Source: Hyphomicrobiales bacterium
Lineage (GTDB): Bacteria > Pseudomonadota > Alphaproteobacteria > Rhizobiales > Rhizobiaceae
NCBI GenBank assembly: GCA_900466605.1
Contig: UBMU01000033.1
Span: 1 to 64,000 of the forward strand
Length of the DNA stretch: 64,000 nucleotides
Direction: 5' to 3'
Both the position numbers and the translations under genes were made by a program. The notes beneath the pieces were generated by a model that did not search any database, was not told the origin of the DNA, and was given only the letters and a program-made list of their open reading frames with translations. Below are positions 51,621-60,574 of this stretch, one piece after another. Numbering within the stretch: position 1 is the stretch's first letter; the number at the start of each line of letters is the position of its first letter.

Positions 51621-52639
51621 TCGCTCCGGGTAATCTTTGTTGAGCGTACCGGCGTACCGGCGTTCTCAACGCGTGCGTCGGCGAAGGCAATCATGAAGCG
51701 CTGCGCGACTGGCAGCATCGCGAAGATAGCGGCCAGGCCCGCGGCTGGCTTGAAAGCAATGGTAACCGCGCCCGCGACAGGCTCTTCGCCCGATGCATCG
51801 AAGATGATGACCGGAGCACCGGTTTCGACAGCCGATACAGCCATGGCCGTGACCAGGCCGGCCGTGTTGTCCTGTCCTCGGAAAAGAACGACACCGATTG
51901 CCGATCCGAGCATCTCCATCGGTCCGTGGCGCAATTGGCCACCCTCCAACGAAAAGCAAGGGCGGCGGGAGAGCTCGGTTAAGCCAAGCGCCAGCGCCTC
52001 CGCAAGGCCCTGCAAACGCCTCCCCGAGGTGACCACCGTACCAACGCCATCCAAGGCAGCAAGGGCCGTGTCGATACTTGGCGTTTCGGGCGAGGTGAGG
52101 GCGACAATCGCTGCTGCGGGATCTTCTCCGAGAGCTGCCAGTACGCACAGATGAAGGGCAAAGGAGACGGTGAGGCTGCGGGTGGCTGCGAACGCCAATT
52201 CCGTGCCGCCGGCACCGACGAGCGAAGGAGCCGTGCGTGCGAGAAACGACCCTGCCTCCAGTGTCAGTCCGAACGTGTCGGAAATGCCGCCGGTTTCATT
52301 GAACCAGCGCACAACCTCGGCGCTTTCGCCGGATTGCGAAGTGATGAGGACGGTCCTTCCCTCGAGCGAGAGTGGCTGTCCCAGCTGTTCGGACAGGGGC
52401 AGGGCAATCGCATCGATGCCGATGGCGCGATAGAGCGGTTCGACCGCGCGACCGACGGCATGAGAGCCGCCCATGCCGAGAAGGACAAGACTGCCGTTCT
52501 TCTTTAGCGACGCCGCGATGGCTTGAGCAGTTTGCTTAGCACCAGCGTAGGACGACAAAGCATCCTCATGCTGGCGCGCCATTTCGCGATCGATTGCGAT
52601 CAGTCCAGCTGGTCGTGTGGTTTCCATGGTGTTTGTCAT
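51617..52639 (-). CDS. SIS-domain sugar-phosphate isomerase/deaminase/deglycase
   Basis: A 340-aa protein of two SIS domains (about 35-170 and 195-330), like the isomerase half of GlmS, NagB-II, AgaS or FrlB. Sugar-phosphate binding motifs: LGMGGSHAVGRA, TSQSGESAEVVRWF and the second-domain TSGRRLQGLAEALALGLTE, with GGQLRHGPMEML near the catalytic His/Glu. There is no glutaminase domain. Overlapping starts and stops place it between permease and kinase. It could release amine from an amino-sugar or fructosamine phosphate. Confidence 0.88.
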   Translation of the reverse strand: MTNTMETTRPAGLIAIDREMARQHEDALSSYAGAKQTAQAIAASLKKNGSLVLLGMGGSHAVGRAVEPLYRAIGIDAIALPLSEQLGQPLSLEGRTVLITSQSGESAEVVRWFNETGGISDTFGLTLEAGSFLARTAPSLVGAGGTELAFAATRSLTVSFALHLCVLAALGEDPAAAIVALTSPETPSIDTALAALDGVGTVVTSGRRLQGLAEALALGLTELSRRPCFSLEGGQLRHGPMEMLGSAIGVVLFRGQDNTAGLVTAMAVSAVETGAPVIIFDASGEEPVAGAVTIAFKPAAGLAAIFAMLPVAQRFMIAFADARVENAGTPVRSTKITRSE

Positions 52640-53484
52640 CCCTTGACGCCGCCGCTTGTCAGCCCGGAAATCAGGGCCCGTTGCATGACGAGACCGACCA
52701 GCACCGGCGGAAAGGCGGCGAGCACGCCGGCGGTGGCGATCAGTCCGTAGTCGGAGACACGGCCGCCGGCGAGGTCGGCAATGGCAACCGTGAGTGTCTT
52801 GGCGCGCTGGTCGGAAGTGAAGAGCAGCGCATAGAAGAATTCATCCCAGCCGAGCAGGAAGGCAAACAGCGCCGAGGTCGCGACTACAGGCATTGCCAGC
52901 GGAAGCGTGATGATTTTCCATGTCTGGAACAGACCCGCGCCATCGATCATTGCTGCCGCCTCAATCTCTTTCGGGATGGAGTCAAAGCCGGACTTCATGA
53001 GCCAGGTCGTGAAGGGCGCGAGAATTGTCAGGTATACGAGGGCAAGACCGAAAACGTTGTTCAGCATGCCGAGATGCGCGAGGCCCATGTAGAGCGGTAC
53101 AGCAAGCGCCACCGGCGGCAGCATGTACGTGGCAATAACCATTGAAAGCGACCAGCCGACGGAAGGAGTGCGCGACACGGCCCAGCCGGCCGGAATGGCC
53201 AGTGCGATGGCTGCAATCGTTGCCATGCCTGCAACCTCGATGCTGTTTCTGAGCGACGAGGTGAAAGCCGCGCCAGCGCTGTTTTCGATGGTCGACAACA
53301 GGACGCCGTAGCGCGAGAAATCAGCCGACTGCGGCCACCAGCTCAGCGGCTTGGCGGCAAGATCGGCAGCCGGCGAGATGCTCATGATGAAGAGCCACAG
53401 GATTGGTGCGAGAATGACTGCGCCAAGCAGCAACGCGCAAGCATAGATGAAGACTGAAAAGATCGGGCTCTTGCGTTCCATCAA
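52636..53484 (-). CDS. Sugar ABC importer, permease 2 (MalG-like)
   Basis: A 282-aa permease with six spans. It starts IFSVFIYACALLLGAVILAP and has the EAA loop EIEAAAMIDGAGLFQTWKII, followed by SALFAFLLGWDEFFYALLF as in MalG-type subunits. It overlaps the first permease by 4 bp and the SIS gene by 4 bp. It forms the pore with the next gene upstream. Confidence 0.93.
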   Translation of the reverse strand: MMERKSPIFSVFIYACALLLGAVILAPILWLFIMSISPAADLAAKPLSWWPQSADFSRYGVLLSTIENSAGAAFTSSLRNSIEVAGMATIAAIALAIPAGWAVSRTPSVGWSLSMVIATYMLPPVALAVPLYMGLAHLGMLNNVFGLALVYLTILAPFTTWLMKSGFDSIPKEIEAAAMIDGAGLFQTWKIITLPLAMPVVATSALFAFLLGWDEFFYALLFTSDQRAKTLTVAIADLAGGRVSDYGLIATAGVLAAFPPVLVGLVMQRALISGLTSGGVKG

Positions 53485-54365
53485 GCAGCACTTCCTGCGG
53501 TCTTGCGCACCAGCGCGGCATAGGCGACGGCGAGTAGCGTCACCAGCAATGTGACGATCAGTGCCAGCGATGCGCCGGACCCAGCGCGCTGGAACGAGAA
53601 CGCTTCCTGGTAGACAAGTATCGACAACGTCCTTGTGCTATTTGCGGGCCCCCCCCGGGTCATGACCCAGATGATGTCGAACACCTTGAAGGCTTCGATA
53701 GTACGCAGCACAAGCGCCACCATCAGCGGTCCCGCGAGATAAGGCAGGATCACGAAGCGAAAGCGGGCGAACGGGCCGGCGCCATCGACCAGGGAGGCAG
53801 CGGTAACGTCACGCGGCACCGCCTGCAGGGCAGCAAGCGCAATGAGCGCCACCAATGGGAAGTTCTTCCAGCAATCTGCAACGATCAGTGCCGCAAGCGC
53901 TGTCCCCGGCTCGCCGAGCCACGAACGATACGCGTCAATCAAGCCGAGCTGCGTCAGCGCTGCGTTAAGCGCACCGTATTCCGGATTGTAGATTAGCCGC
54001 CAGAGCGTTGCGTTGACGACCGTCGGCAACGCCCAAGGGAGGATCATCAGCGCGCGCAATACCGCGCGGCCGCGGAAGTCCTGGTTGAGGAGAAGGGCTG
54101 CAAGCACGCCGATCACCATCTCGGCGGCGACTGAAATGACCGCGAACCATGTGGTAGTGACCAGGGTCCGCTGAAAATTCGAACCGGAGATCATTTTGAC
54201 GTAGTTGTCGATGCCGACGAAATTGCCGGCGGTGCCGACAAGCTTGGCATCGGTGAATGACAGACCGACGGTGTCGATCAGCGGCCATCCAATGACGGCG
54301 ATCATCACGACAAGCAGCGGCAACATCAAAAGCCACGCGCGGGTTGTCATCCAGGTGCCGGACAT
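53481..54365 (-). CDS. Sugar ABC importer, permease 1 (MalF-like)
   Basis: A 294-aa permease with six spans: an N-terminal span (AWLLMLPLLVVMIAVIGWPL), PLIDTVGLSFTDAKL, and the EAA loop VTAASLVDGAGPFARFRFVI. The late segment IEAFKVFDIIWVMTRGGPAN is a CUT1 hallmark. ATG 54365 follows GAGAGGG; an in-frame TTG five codons upstream is less likely. Confidence 0.93.
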   Translation of the reverse strand: MSGTWMTTRAWLLMLPLLVVMIAVIGWPLIDTVGLSFTDAKLVGTAGNFVGIDNYVKMISGSNFQRTLVTTTWFAVISVAAEMVIGVLAALLLNQDFRGRAVLRALMILPWALPTVVNATLWRLIYNPEYGALNAALTQLGLIDAYRSWLGEPGTALAALIVADCWKNFPLVALIALAALQAVPRDVTAASLVDGAGPFARFRFVILPYLAGPLMVALVLRTIEAFKVFDIIWVMTRGGPANSTRTLSILVYQEAFSFQRAGSGASLALIVTLLVTLLAVAYAALVRKTAGSAA

Positions 54366-54403
54366 AAGGCGCCCTCTCAATTCATCGGCTTGTCAGAGTT
54401 GAG

Positions 54404-54426
54404 CCAGGCGGCGTAAAGCCGCCTGG
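54404..54426 (-). terminator. Intercistronic hairpin after the sugar-binding protein gene
   Basis: CCAGGCGGC (54404-54412) and GCCGCCTGG (54418-54426) form a perfect 9-bp stem with a 5-nt loop, 13 bp beyond the binding-protein stop on the minus strand. There is no strong U-tract, so attenuation or mRNA stabilisation is likelier than full termination. Confidence 0.7.
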
Positions 54427-54439
54427 ACGGTTTTGTCGC

Positions 54440-55678
54440 TCAGAGACCGCTGTTGTCGGCAGCCGACTTCAGGGCGTCTTCCGGCGAGGACTGGCCGAGC
54501 AGGGCTTCCTGAATCGCCTGCTGCAGGGCCGTTGAGAGTTCCTGATACTTCGGCGTGGTCGGGCGCGGATACATTGCAGCGAGACCGACCTTGGCAGCTG
54601 AGATCAGCTCTTCCTGACCCTTCGTTACCGCGGGATCCTCATACGAGGACGCCCAGATCGGCAGGCTAAGCTTGGAATACTGGTTCTGCGTCGCCTGCGA
54701 GGTCATGAAGGCAATGTATTTCCAAGCCTCGTCCGGATGCTTGCTGGCGGTGGTGACACCAAGACCCATCGAACCGTTGACGGCCGACGCGTCGCTCTTG
54801 CCAGCAACGCCCGGCGCCGGAACTACGCCGACCTTGCCTGCGACCTTGCTGTCCTTGGGATCGTTCGCCATGTTGTACATGTAGGTCCAGTTCAGGGCGA
54901 AAGCGGCATCTCCGTTCTGGAAGACCTTACGGACATCTTCTTCAAGGAACTCCTTGGAATTCGGGTTGGTCAGGCCTGATTTGTAGCTGGAGACCATATA
55001 GTTCAGCGCATCGAGACCACCGCCGGTCTGGAAGTCCGGCTTGCCGTCTTTCAGGAAGTCGCCCTTGTAGGCGCTAACAAGCGTCGTGTAGTCGCAGATC
55101 GCCGCTTCGGCTTGCGACCAACTCCAAGCGATCGGCGTCGCGAGGAGGCCCTTATCCTTGATGGCCTTCGCCTGCTCCGTCAATTCGTCCCACGTCTTCG
55201 GCGGGGCCTTGATGCCGGCCTTTTCGAGGATTTCCTTGTTGTAGAACAGATACTTGGTATCGAGGATCCACGGCATGCCGTAGTATTTTCCATCGTACTG
55301 AACCGTGGTCCACGCGCCAGGCAGAACGCCCTTCTTCATGTCGTCGGTGACGCGCGACGAGGCGTCGACCAGCACCTTGTTAGTCGCGTATTCGGCCGGC
55401 CAAATGACGTCGAAAAGCACGACGTCATAGCCGCCACCGGAACCCTGCGCGAGCACGGTCTTATCGTGCAGACCTTCATACGGAACAAATTCGAGATTGA
55501 CCTTCACGTCCGGGTTAGCCTTCGAAAAGGCATCGGTCATAGCGCGGACATCGGCTTCGCTGTAGGCCGCCTGGGCCATGAACAGCGCATTGATCGTGGT
55601 TTCGGCAAAGGCATGTGGTGCAAAGGATGCACCGATCAATGCCGCACCGAGCAACGTCTTATTTAGGGATTTCAACAT
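54440..55678 (-). CDS. Sugar ABC importer, substrate-binding protein
   Basis: A 412-aa periplasmic binding protein of CUT1 family 1. Signal peptide: MLKSLNKTLLGAALIGASFA then PHAFA before ETTINALFMAQAAYS. The fold shows FSKANPDVKVNLEFVPYEGL, YDVVLFDVIWPAEYA, WILDTKYLFYNKEILEKAG, and FMTSQATQNQYSKLSLPIW. GGAGG precedes the ATG at 55678. It heads a six-gene operon (binding protein, two permeases, SIS, PfkB, ATPase) divergent from a ROK regulator gene. Confidence 0.93.
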   Translation of the reverse strand: MLKSLNKTLLGAALIGASFAPHAFAETTINALFMAQAAYSEADVRAMTDAFSKANPDVKVNLEFVPYEGLHDKTVLAQGSGGGYDVVLFDVIWPAEYATNKVLVDASSRVTDDMKKGVLPGAWTTVQYDGKYYGMPWILDTKYLFYNKEILEKAGIKAPPKTWDELTEQAKAIKDKGLLATPIAWSWSQAEAAICDYTTLVSAYKGDFLKDGKPDFQTGGGLDALNYMVSSYKSGLTNPNSKEFLEEDVRKVFQNGDAAFALNWTYMYNMANDPKDSKVAGKVGVVPAPGVAGKSDASAVNGSMGLGVTTASKHPDEAWKYIAFMTSQATQNQYSKLSLPIWASSYEDPAVTKGQEELISAAKVGLAAMYPRPTTPKYQELSTALQQAIQEALLGQSSPEDALKSAADNSGL

Positions 55679-55835
55679 TCCAGCCTCCAGTTTTTGACAT
55701 TCACCCATTTTCCGAGGGCGGCAGTCGCCGCCATCAGCTGTCGAAGCGGCATCGGCCACCCGGCCGCCAGATTCGGAGCGTCGTCAGAGCCACTTTCCGG
55801 CTCTATGCGTTCCCCGGAACTCTTTGGTTCCTTAT

Positions 55836-55856
55836 TAAGTCAATTGTCTTGACTTA
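55836..55856. promoter_or_regulatory. ROK-regulator operator candidate
   Basis: TAAGTCAA-TTGTC-TTGACTTA is a perfect 8-bp-arm inverted repeat 42 bp before the ROK gene and 157 bp before the binding-protein gene. It overlaps TTGACT, a plausible -35 element. Symmetry and place suit autoregulation plus control of the divergent sugar operon. Confidence 0.65.
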
Positions 55857-55898
55857 TTTCTTCTTCAATATTCTACTGCTGTCAAGAGGGAATTCAGC

Positions 55899-57104
55899 AT
55901 GAACGACACGCGCCTGATACGGGCAAAGAGCGGCACCAACCACGGAGGCACCAGCGCCCATAACAGGCGGGTGCTGATGGATGCGCTGCGGATGAACGGG
56001 GCACTCTCCCGCGCCGACCTTGCGCGCGCCACGAAGCTCACCAAGCAGACCGTGTCGAACATCATCGACGAACTCGAGCAGGAAGGGCTGGTCACTGCGC
56101 AGGTGGCCGTCCGCAAGGGCAGGGGACAACCATCAACCCCCTATCGACTAGTCCCGGAAGGGGCGTTTGCGATTGGACTGCAGATTGATCGTCACGTCAC
56201 ACGCGCAATCGCGGTCGATCTTGTCGGGAACGTGCTGACGCGGGCGGAAGCGAACTTGCCACCCGATGGGCCCTCCCGCGGCGCGGCGGTTATCCTCAAC
56301 CTCATCGAGAAGGTACGCCGTGATCTTGCTGGACTTGTTGCTCAATCGGAGCGCCGGCTCGTTGGCCTGGGCGCGGCGATGCCCGGCCCATTCGGGCTCG
56401 AAGCAACCGGTGACGATCCCTGGATGATGGCGGCATGGCAAAAATTTCCATTGCTGGAGACGCTCGCGGCAGGCACGGGGCTTGGCGTCCGCCTGCAAAA
56501 CGACGCGGCCGCATGCGCCACGGCAGAACGCATGGTTGGTGCCGCGCACGGGCTTGATCACGCCGTCTGTCTTTATCTTGGTTACGGGATCGGTGCCGGT
56601 CTGATTCTCGGTGGGGAACTTTACAGTGGAGCGAATGGCAATGCCGGCGAAATCGGTATGGCTCTGCTTTCGGCAAGCGGCAGCCCGACGCCGCTCGAAC
56701 ATCGCGCCTCGCTCGCCTCTCTCTATCATCACCTGGCGATCGATCCGGCGGATCCAGGCGTCTACGCGATGGTGAACGAACTGGCGTTGAAGGACGATGC
56801 GAGAATACGGAGCTGGATCGAGGAAGCGGTAATGGATCTACGCTGGAGCGTGCATCTGATCGAGTCGATCTTCGATCCGCAGACTGTGATACTTTGCGGC
56901 GGTGCCCCGGAGGCCCTGGCGCGACGCCTGGTCGAGGCAATGCACCCTTTGCCGCCATCGATAGCCGATCGGCGGGGCCGGGTCATTCCCCGCTTTCAAC
57001 TTGGGATGACTGACCCTTGGGCCGTCGCGCTTGGCGCCGCCGCAGACCCGATCAGTCGTGCTTTCGATCCGAGTTTCGCAGCCATCCTCAAGGGTTCGTT
57101 TTAG
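55899..57104 (+). CDS. ROK-family transcriptional regulator (NagC/Mlc/XylR-like)
   Basis: A 401-aa regulator. The N-terminal MarR-type winged helix (about 20-80) reads NRRVLMDALRMNGALSRADL, ATKLTKQTVSNIIDELEQEG. The ROK domain shows GLGAAMPGPFG, LGYGIGAGLILGGELYSGAN (about 225-250) and ILCGGAPEAL. The usual Cys-rich zinc motif CXCGXXGCXE is not visible; it is replaced near GSPTPLEHRASLASL, so the sugar-kinase activity is probably lost. It is divergent from the sugar importer operon. Sensing an amino sugar or its phosphate is inferred. Confidence 0.9.
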   Translation: MNDTRLIRAKSGTNHGGTSAHNRRVLMDALRMNGALSRADLARATKLTKQTVSNIIDELEQEGLVTAQVAVRKGRGQPSTPYRLVPEGAFAIGLQIDRHVTRAIAVDLVGNVLTRAEANLPPDGPSRGAAVILNLIEKVRRDLAGLVAQSERRLVGLGAAMPGPFGLEATGDDPWMMAAWQKFPLLETLAAGTGLGVRLQNDAAACATAERMVGAAHGLDHAVCLYLGYGIGAGLILGGELYSGANGNAGEIGMALLSASGSPTPLEHRASLASLYHHLAIDPADPGVYAMVNELALKDDARIRSWIEEAVMDLRWSVHLIESIFDPQTVILCGGAPEALARRLVEAMHPLPPSIADRRGRVIPRFQLGMTDPWAVALGAAADPISRAFDPSFAAILKGSF

Positions 57105-57110
57105 TCGCAT

Positions 57111-57596
57111 TTACTTCGTGTGGATCGGGTCAATCCATGGAACGTCTTCAGGCATTTCGGCCGGTTCGATATCGAGATTAACGACCACCGGCTCCTGGCC
57201 GGAGCGTACGAGGACGCACTCTAGGATCTCGTCACGGCTGGCATTGATCTCCTGATGGGGGACATAAGGCGGCACGTAGATGAAATCCCCCGGGCCTGCC
57301 TCCGCTGTGAATTCGAGGTGGTCACCCCAACACATGCGCGCCTTTCCATTGACCACGTAAATGATGCTTTCAAGATCGCCGTGGTGATGAGCGCCAGTCT
57401 TTGCGTTCGCATGAATGGTGACGGTGCCCGCCCATATCTTCTCAGCCCCGGCGCGCGCATGGTTGATTGCTGTTGCACGGTTCATGCCGGGCGTCTGCCC
57501 GGTATTCGGGTCGAGTGAATTGCCCGGAATGACTTTTACGCCATGCTCGCGCCAATCGATCGGGGGGCGACCGTCGTCATGTGGCTTCTCTTTCAT
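57111..57596 (-). CDS. Cupin-domain protein
   Basis: A 161-aa single-domain cupin. Metal-binding motif 1 is TGAHHHGDLESIIYVVNGKA (His, His, Glu) and motif 2 is PGDFIYVPPYVPHQEINAS (His). The N-terminal half (KVIPGNSLDPNTGQ) recalls mannose-6-phosphate isomerase-like stress cupins. The ATG at 57596 (MKEKPHDDG) is preferred over an upstream in-frame start. It converges on the ROK gene with 6 bp between stops. Substrate unknown. Confidence 0.82.
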   Translation of the reverse strand: MKEKPHDDGRPPIDWREHGVKVIPGNSLDPNTGQTPGMNRATAINHARAGAEKIWAGTVTIHANAKTGAHHHGDLESIIYVVNGKARMCWGDHLEFTAEAGPGDFIYVPPYVPHQEINASRDEILECVLVRSGQEPVVVNLDIEPAEMPEDVPWIDPIHTK

Positions 57597-57654
57597 CGAA
57601 CCTCCTTGGGCAGTAAGTCTCCCAAACCCTAGGCACCGGCCGCGGAACCCTTGG

Positions 57655-57987
57655 TCAAAGGCCGCGGATGCCGACAACGTCGTCCAACTTGCTACGCAGC
57701 CGCCGCTTGGCTTCCTCGTCCTGTTCTTCTACTGCTGCGAGCAACTCACGAAGCGTGCCGCGCAAACCGTGAATCTGATCGACAAGATCCATGATCAGAT
57801 CGACGCCGGCGTCGTTAACGCCCATATCGCGTGTCAGGTCGAGAATGAGCCGGCCTCGTGCGACATCCGTTTCCCGAAAATCACGCGCCCCTTCATGTGT
57901 CTGCGGCAGCAGCCATCCCTGTTCAACCCAGACCTCAAGCACCGTAACGTCGATCTTAAGAAACTGCCGGAATTCAAGATCATCCAT
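57655..57987 (-). CDS. cbpM: Chaperone modulator CbpM
   Basis: A 110-aa MerR-like helical protein that binds the J domain of CbpA and inhibits its chaperone and DNA-binding activity. Recognisable parts are VLEVWVEQGWLLPQ, FRETDVARGRLILDLTRDMG and DLIMDLVDQIHGLRGTLREL. It follows cbpA after two bases, the usual gene order, so the two are co-expressed. Confidence 0.9.
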   Translation of the reverse strand: MDDLEFRQFLKIDVTVLEVWVEQGWLLPQTHEGARDFRETDVARGRLILDLTRDMGVNDAGVDLIMDLVDQIHGLRGTLRELLAAVEEQDEEAKRRLRSKLDDVVGIRGL

Positions 57988-57989
57988 GG

Positions 57990-58904
57990 CTATTCTCCCA
58001 TGCCCTTTCTCGGATCCTGCGCATCGCCTGCCGTCCAGGAGTTGATAATATCCGTGAGTTGCTGATCCGGCGCCTCCGGCAACACGATTTTCAGTGAGAT
58101 GTAGACGTCTCCAGCACCTCCACCTTTCTTCGGCGCGCCCTTGCCCTTCAGACGCAGGACCTTTCCTGTGTTGGAGTGTGGAGGCAGCGTAAGGTTGACG
58201 GGCCCCGAGGGCGTTGGCGCCCGCACCTTGCCGCCAAGCACCGCCTCGCGCAGCGAAATGGGTAGTTCGAAGCGAATGTCGTCACCGTCACGAATATAGA
58301 AGCGGTGTGGACGCACGCGAATTTCGACAAGCGCATCCCCCGACGGGCTTCCACCGACACCGGCCTCGCCCTTGCCCCTCAGTCTCAGGGTTTGACCATC
58401 GCGAGTCCCTGGCGGGATCTGGAGGTCGAGAGCCGGCCCATCGGGTAGCCTGATCTGGGTCTTTGTCCCATTGATTGCATCGAGGAAATCGACCTCCATC
58501 GAATAGTTCCGGTCCTGGCCGTGCGCGCGGAACTCTCTGCCTCGTGCCCGGTTCGAAAAGAAGCTGGAGAAGATATCGTCGTGATCGCCGAAATCGGAAA
58601 AGCCCGCGCTATTGTGGTAGGGGTTTCCTGCGCCCGCCGCAGAGGCATAGTCGCGATAGTAGGTGCGTGGCGTTTGCTCGGCACCACTGATATCGATCTC
58701 GCCACGGTCAAAGCGAGCGCGCTTTTCCTCGTCGCTCAACAGTTCATAGGCGCCGGAAATTTCCTTGAAACGTTCCTCTGATTTCTTGTCGCCAGGGTTG
58801 AGATCGGGGTGAAGCTTCTTGGCGAGCTTGCGAAATGCGCTTTGAATGTCTTTCTGGGTGGCGTCCTTCTTTACGCCTAGAAGCTCGTATGGATCGCGGC
58901 TCAT
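57990..58904 (-). CDS. cbpA: DnaJ-class curved DNA-binding protein CbpA
   Basis: A 304-aa class-B J protein that assists DnaK and binds curved DNA. The J domain (MSRDPYELLGVKKDATQKDI, LHPD motif) covers residues 1-70. A Gly/Phe-containing linker (about 75-125) leads to two C-terminal beta-domains: TQIRLPDGPALDLQIPPGTR, LRLRGKGEAGVGG, VLRLKGKGAPKKGG. There is no zinc domain. It is followed by cbpM. Confidence 0.93.
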   Translation of the reverse strand: MSRDPYELLGVKKDATQKDIQSAFRKLAKKLHPDLNPGDKKSEERFKEISGAYELLSDEEKRARFDRGEIDISGAEQTPRTYYRDYASAAGAGNPYHNSAGFSDFGDHDDIFSSFFSNRARGREFRAHGQDRNYSMEVDFLDAINGTKTQIRLPDGPALDLQIPPGTRDGQTLRLRGKGEAGVGGSPSGDALVEIRVRPHRFYIRDGDDIRFELPISLREAVLGGKVRAPTPSGPVNLTLPPHSNTGKVLRLKGKGAPKKGGGAGDVYISLKIVLPEAPDQQLTDIINSWTAGDAQDPRKGMGE

Positions 58905-59004
58905 ACATGTCTCCGGTTCAGCCGGCGGAAATCGTCGGCGTGCTGCAACTTCATATAGGTTGGCGTGGTTGGTCAGACGAGTGGTTGCAGGCTGACAATG
59001 GATA

Positions 59005-59511
59005 TCAGTCGCGCCGCAAGTTGATCTCGCTTGTCACGACCTGCTCACCGGACGCAGGGTCAGTGTCTACCGTTCGGATTCGTATAGCATTGTCGTCAAC
59101 GCGCTGGATGGTCATGCTGGCGCTGCGGTCACCATTTATCACCCGCGACCAGCGCACCGCCAGATTGATGGCGTCACCACTTCGCCTTCCCTGTAAACCC
59201 GAAACGCCACCGGAAGGTCCGATGTAGATTCCGGCGTATTCTGCGCCATTCGCCTTGATGTTCGCAGATACTGCTCGCGTGATAACGACCATCCCGCGGC
59301 AAGTGCCCTTCATCGAGAGGGCTTCGCCATTTGCCTGCGTCTTGAAATTACAGTTCAGGTTTATGGGCGAGGATGATGTCGTGCGCTTCATCATGCCCCC
59401 GCCGATCCAATCGCCTGCGAGTGATCTCAGGAACGGAGTTTCATCAGCAAATGCAGCTCCGGCGGTCACACAATAAAGCGCGGCGACGGTAGCGTAGTTG
59501 CAGCACTTCAT
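59005..59511 (-). CDS. Secreted conserved protein of unknown function
   Basis: A 168-aa exported protein. A signal peptide (YATVAALYCVTAGAAFA) is cleaved before DETPFLRSLAGDWIGGGMMK. The mature part contains NCNFKTQANGEALSMKGTCR (a likely Cys-Cys pair) and GAEYAGIYIGPSGGVSGLQG. It resembles small rhizobial periplasmic proteins with a lipocalin-like beta pattern, but I recognise no function. It stands alone, 100 bp from cbpA. Confidence 0.75.
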   Translation of the reverse strand: MKCCNYATVAALYCVTAGAAFADETPFLRSLAGDWIGGGMMKRTTSSSPINLNCNFKTQANGEALSMKGTCRGMVVITRAVSANIKANGAEYAGIYIGPSGGVSGLQGRRSGDAINLAVRWSRVINGDRSASMTIQRVDDNAIRIRTVDTDPASGEQVVTSEINLRRD

Positions 59512-59729
59512 GACATCCTCCCTTGGAGATGATCAAGAAAGCTTCACGATGCCTCAAGGTTCCCCGCCTTGCAGGAAGCACATTCAAAATGCCCTAATGA
59601 TGGGGGCGATTGCAAGGGTCAACCTCAGCACAGGAGGAGGATCCCAGCCACTTCACGATCGATCGATATGGGCAGTCCACCAAGCACGGCGTCTGTGGCT
59701 ACGGGCTGCAAAGATTTGGGGGATGGTGA

Positions 59730-60494
59730 TCAGCCGAGGGTCAGGCGCAGAGGGGTCGCCCCACCAAGAACGATCTCGATGTCTCCAGGCGTGAGAAGTT
59801 CGATCGCGCCGCAAAGAGTGCCCGTGGTGATTACTGCTCCAGCTCTCAGCGATGTCTCGGGCCGCAGTTGGTCATTTGCATAGTCGAGGAGCCAGGTCAG
59901 GACGTCTTCCTTGGGATGCTGCGCGGGCGCGTCGTAGATCGGCTGTCCGTTTAGTGTCACCTTGAGCGGCGTACCGTTCGCTGTCTCGATAACCGACTTT
60001 CCTACACTCGGGCCGAGAACATATCCGTTGTTACCGAGCCGGTCGGCAAGAAAGAGAAGGAACGAAATCTTCCCACTTTCTTCTATAGCACTGACAAGCA
60101 GCTCTGCGCCGAGATGAACGATGGTGATCGCCTCGACGAGATCGGCGCGTGTGTAGCTGCCCTCCCGGAGGAGCGGTAGATCGCGGCCCAGGCGAACAGC
60201 GACTTCTGCTTCGAACTTCATGCCTGGCTGCCAGCGAATATGCGCGCCTGAATCTGCGTGAACATACGGATGCAGCGGAGCCGTGACAGCCTGCCCATTC
60301 GGAGAAACGGTCACCTTCCAGGCGTTGCTCGAGATTGCCTCATCGGCCGCGAGCAGATTCTGCACATCCATTGCATGCTGCAGGTCTGCGGGCAGAACAA
60401 ACGCAGCAGTTGGTGCCTGGCTTCCAGTGCGGTGCAGACTGTGAAGCTTTGATGCGAGGGCGCGCGGATCAAATGTGGCGGCTGAATCTACCAT
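59730..60494 (-). CDS. FAH-fold hydratase/hydrolase (2-keto-4-pentenoate hydratase-like)
   Basis: A 254-aa protein of the fumarylacetoacetase C-terminal fold in its MhpD-type branch. Seen: LQHAMDVQNLLAADEAISSN, AWKVTVSPNGQ, KFEAEVAVRLGRDLP with metal-binding Glu residues (about 90-95), LVSAIEESGK and ITTGTLCGAIELLTPGDIEI. These enzymes act on 2-keto acids. It lies 80 bp after rhaK in the same direction; a role in rhamnose or a related sugar-acid pathway is inferred only from position. Confidence 0.8.
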   Translation of the reverse strand: MVDSAATFDPRALASKLHSLHRTGSQAPTAAFVLPADLQHAMDVQNLLAADEAISSNAWKVTVSPNGQAVTAPLHPYVHADSGAHIRWQPGMKFEAEVAVRLGRDLPLLREGSYTRADLVEAITIVHLGAELLVSAIEESGKISFLLFLADRLGNNGYVLGPSVGKSVIETANGTPLKVTLNGQPIYDAPAQHPKEDVLTWLLDYANDQLRPETSLRAGAVITTGTLCGAIELLTPGDIEIVLGGATPLRLTLG

Positions 60495-60574
60495 GAGGTT
60501 TCCTCCATTGCTGTTCTGAATCGCAAGTCTACCGGGAACGCATGGATGGCGCGAGGGCCTCTATCGAAAGACTG

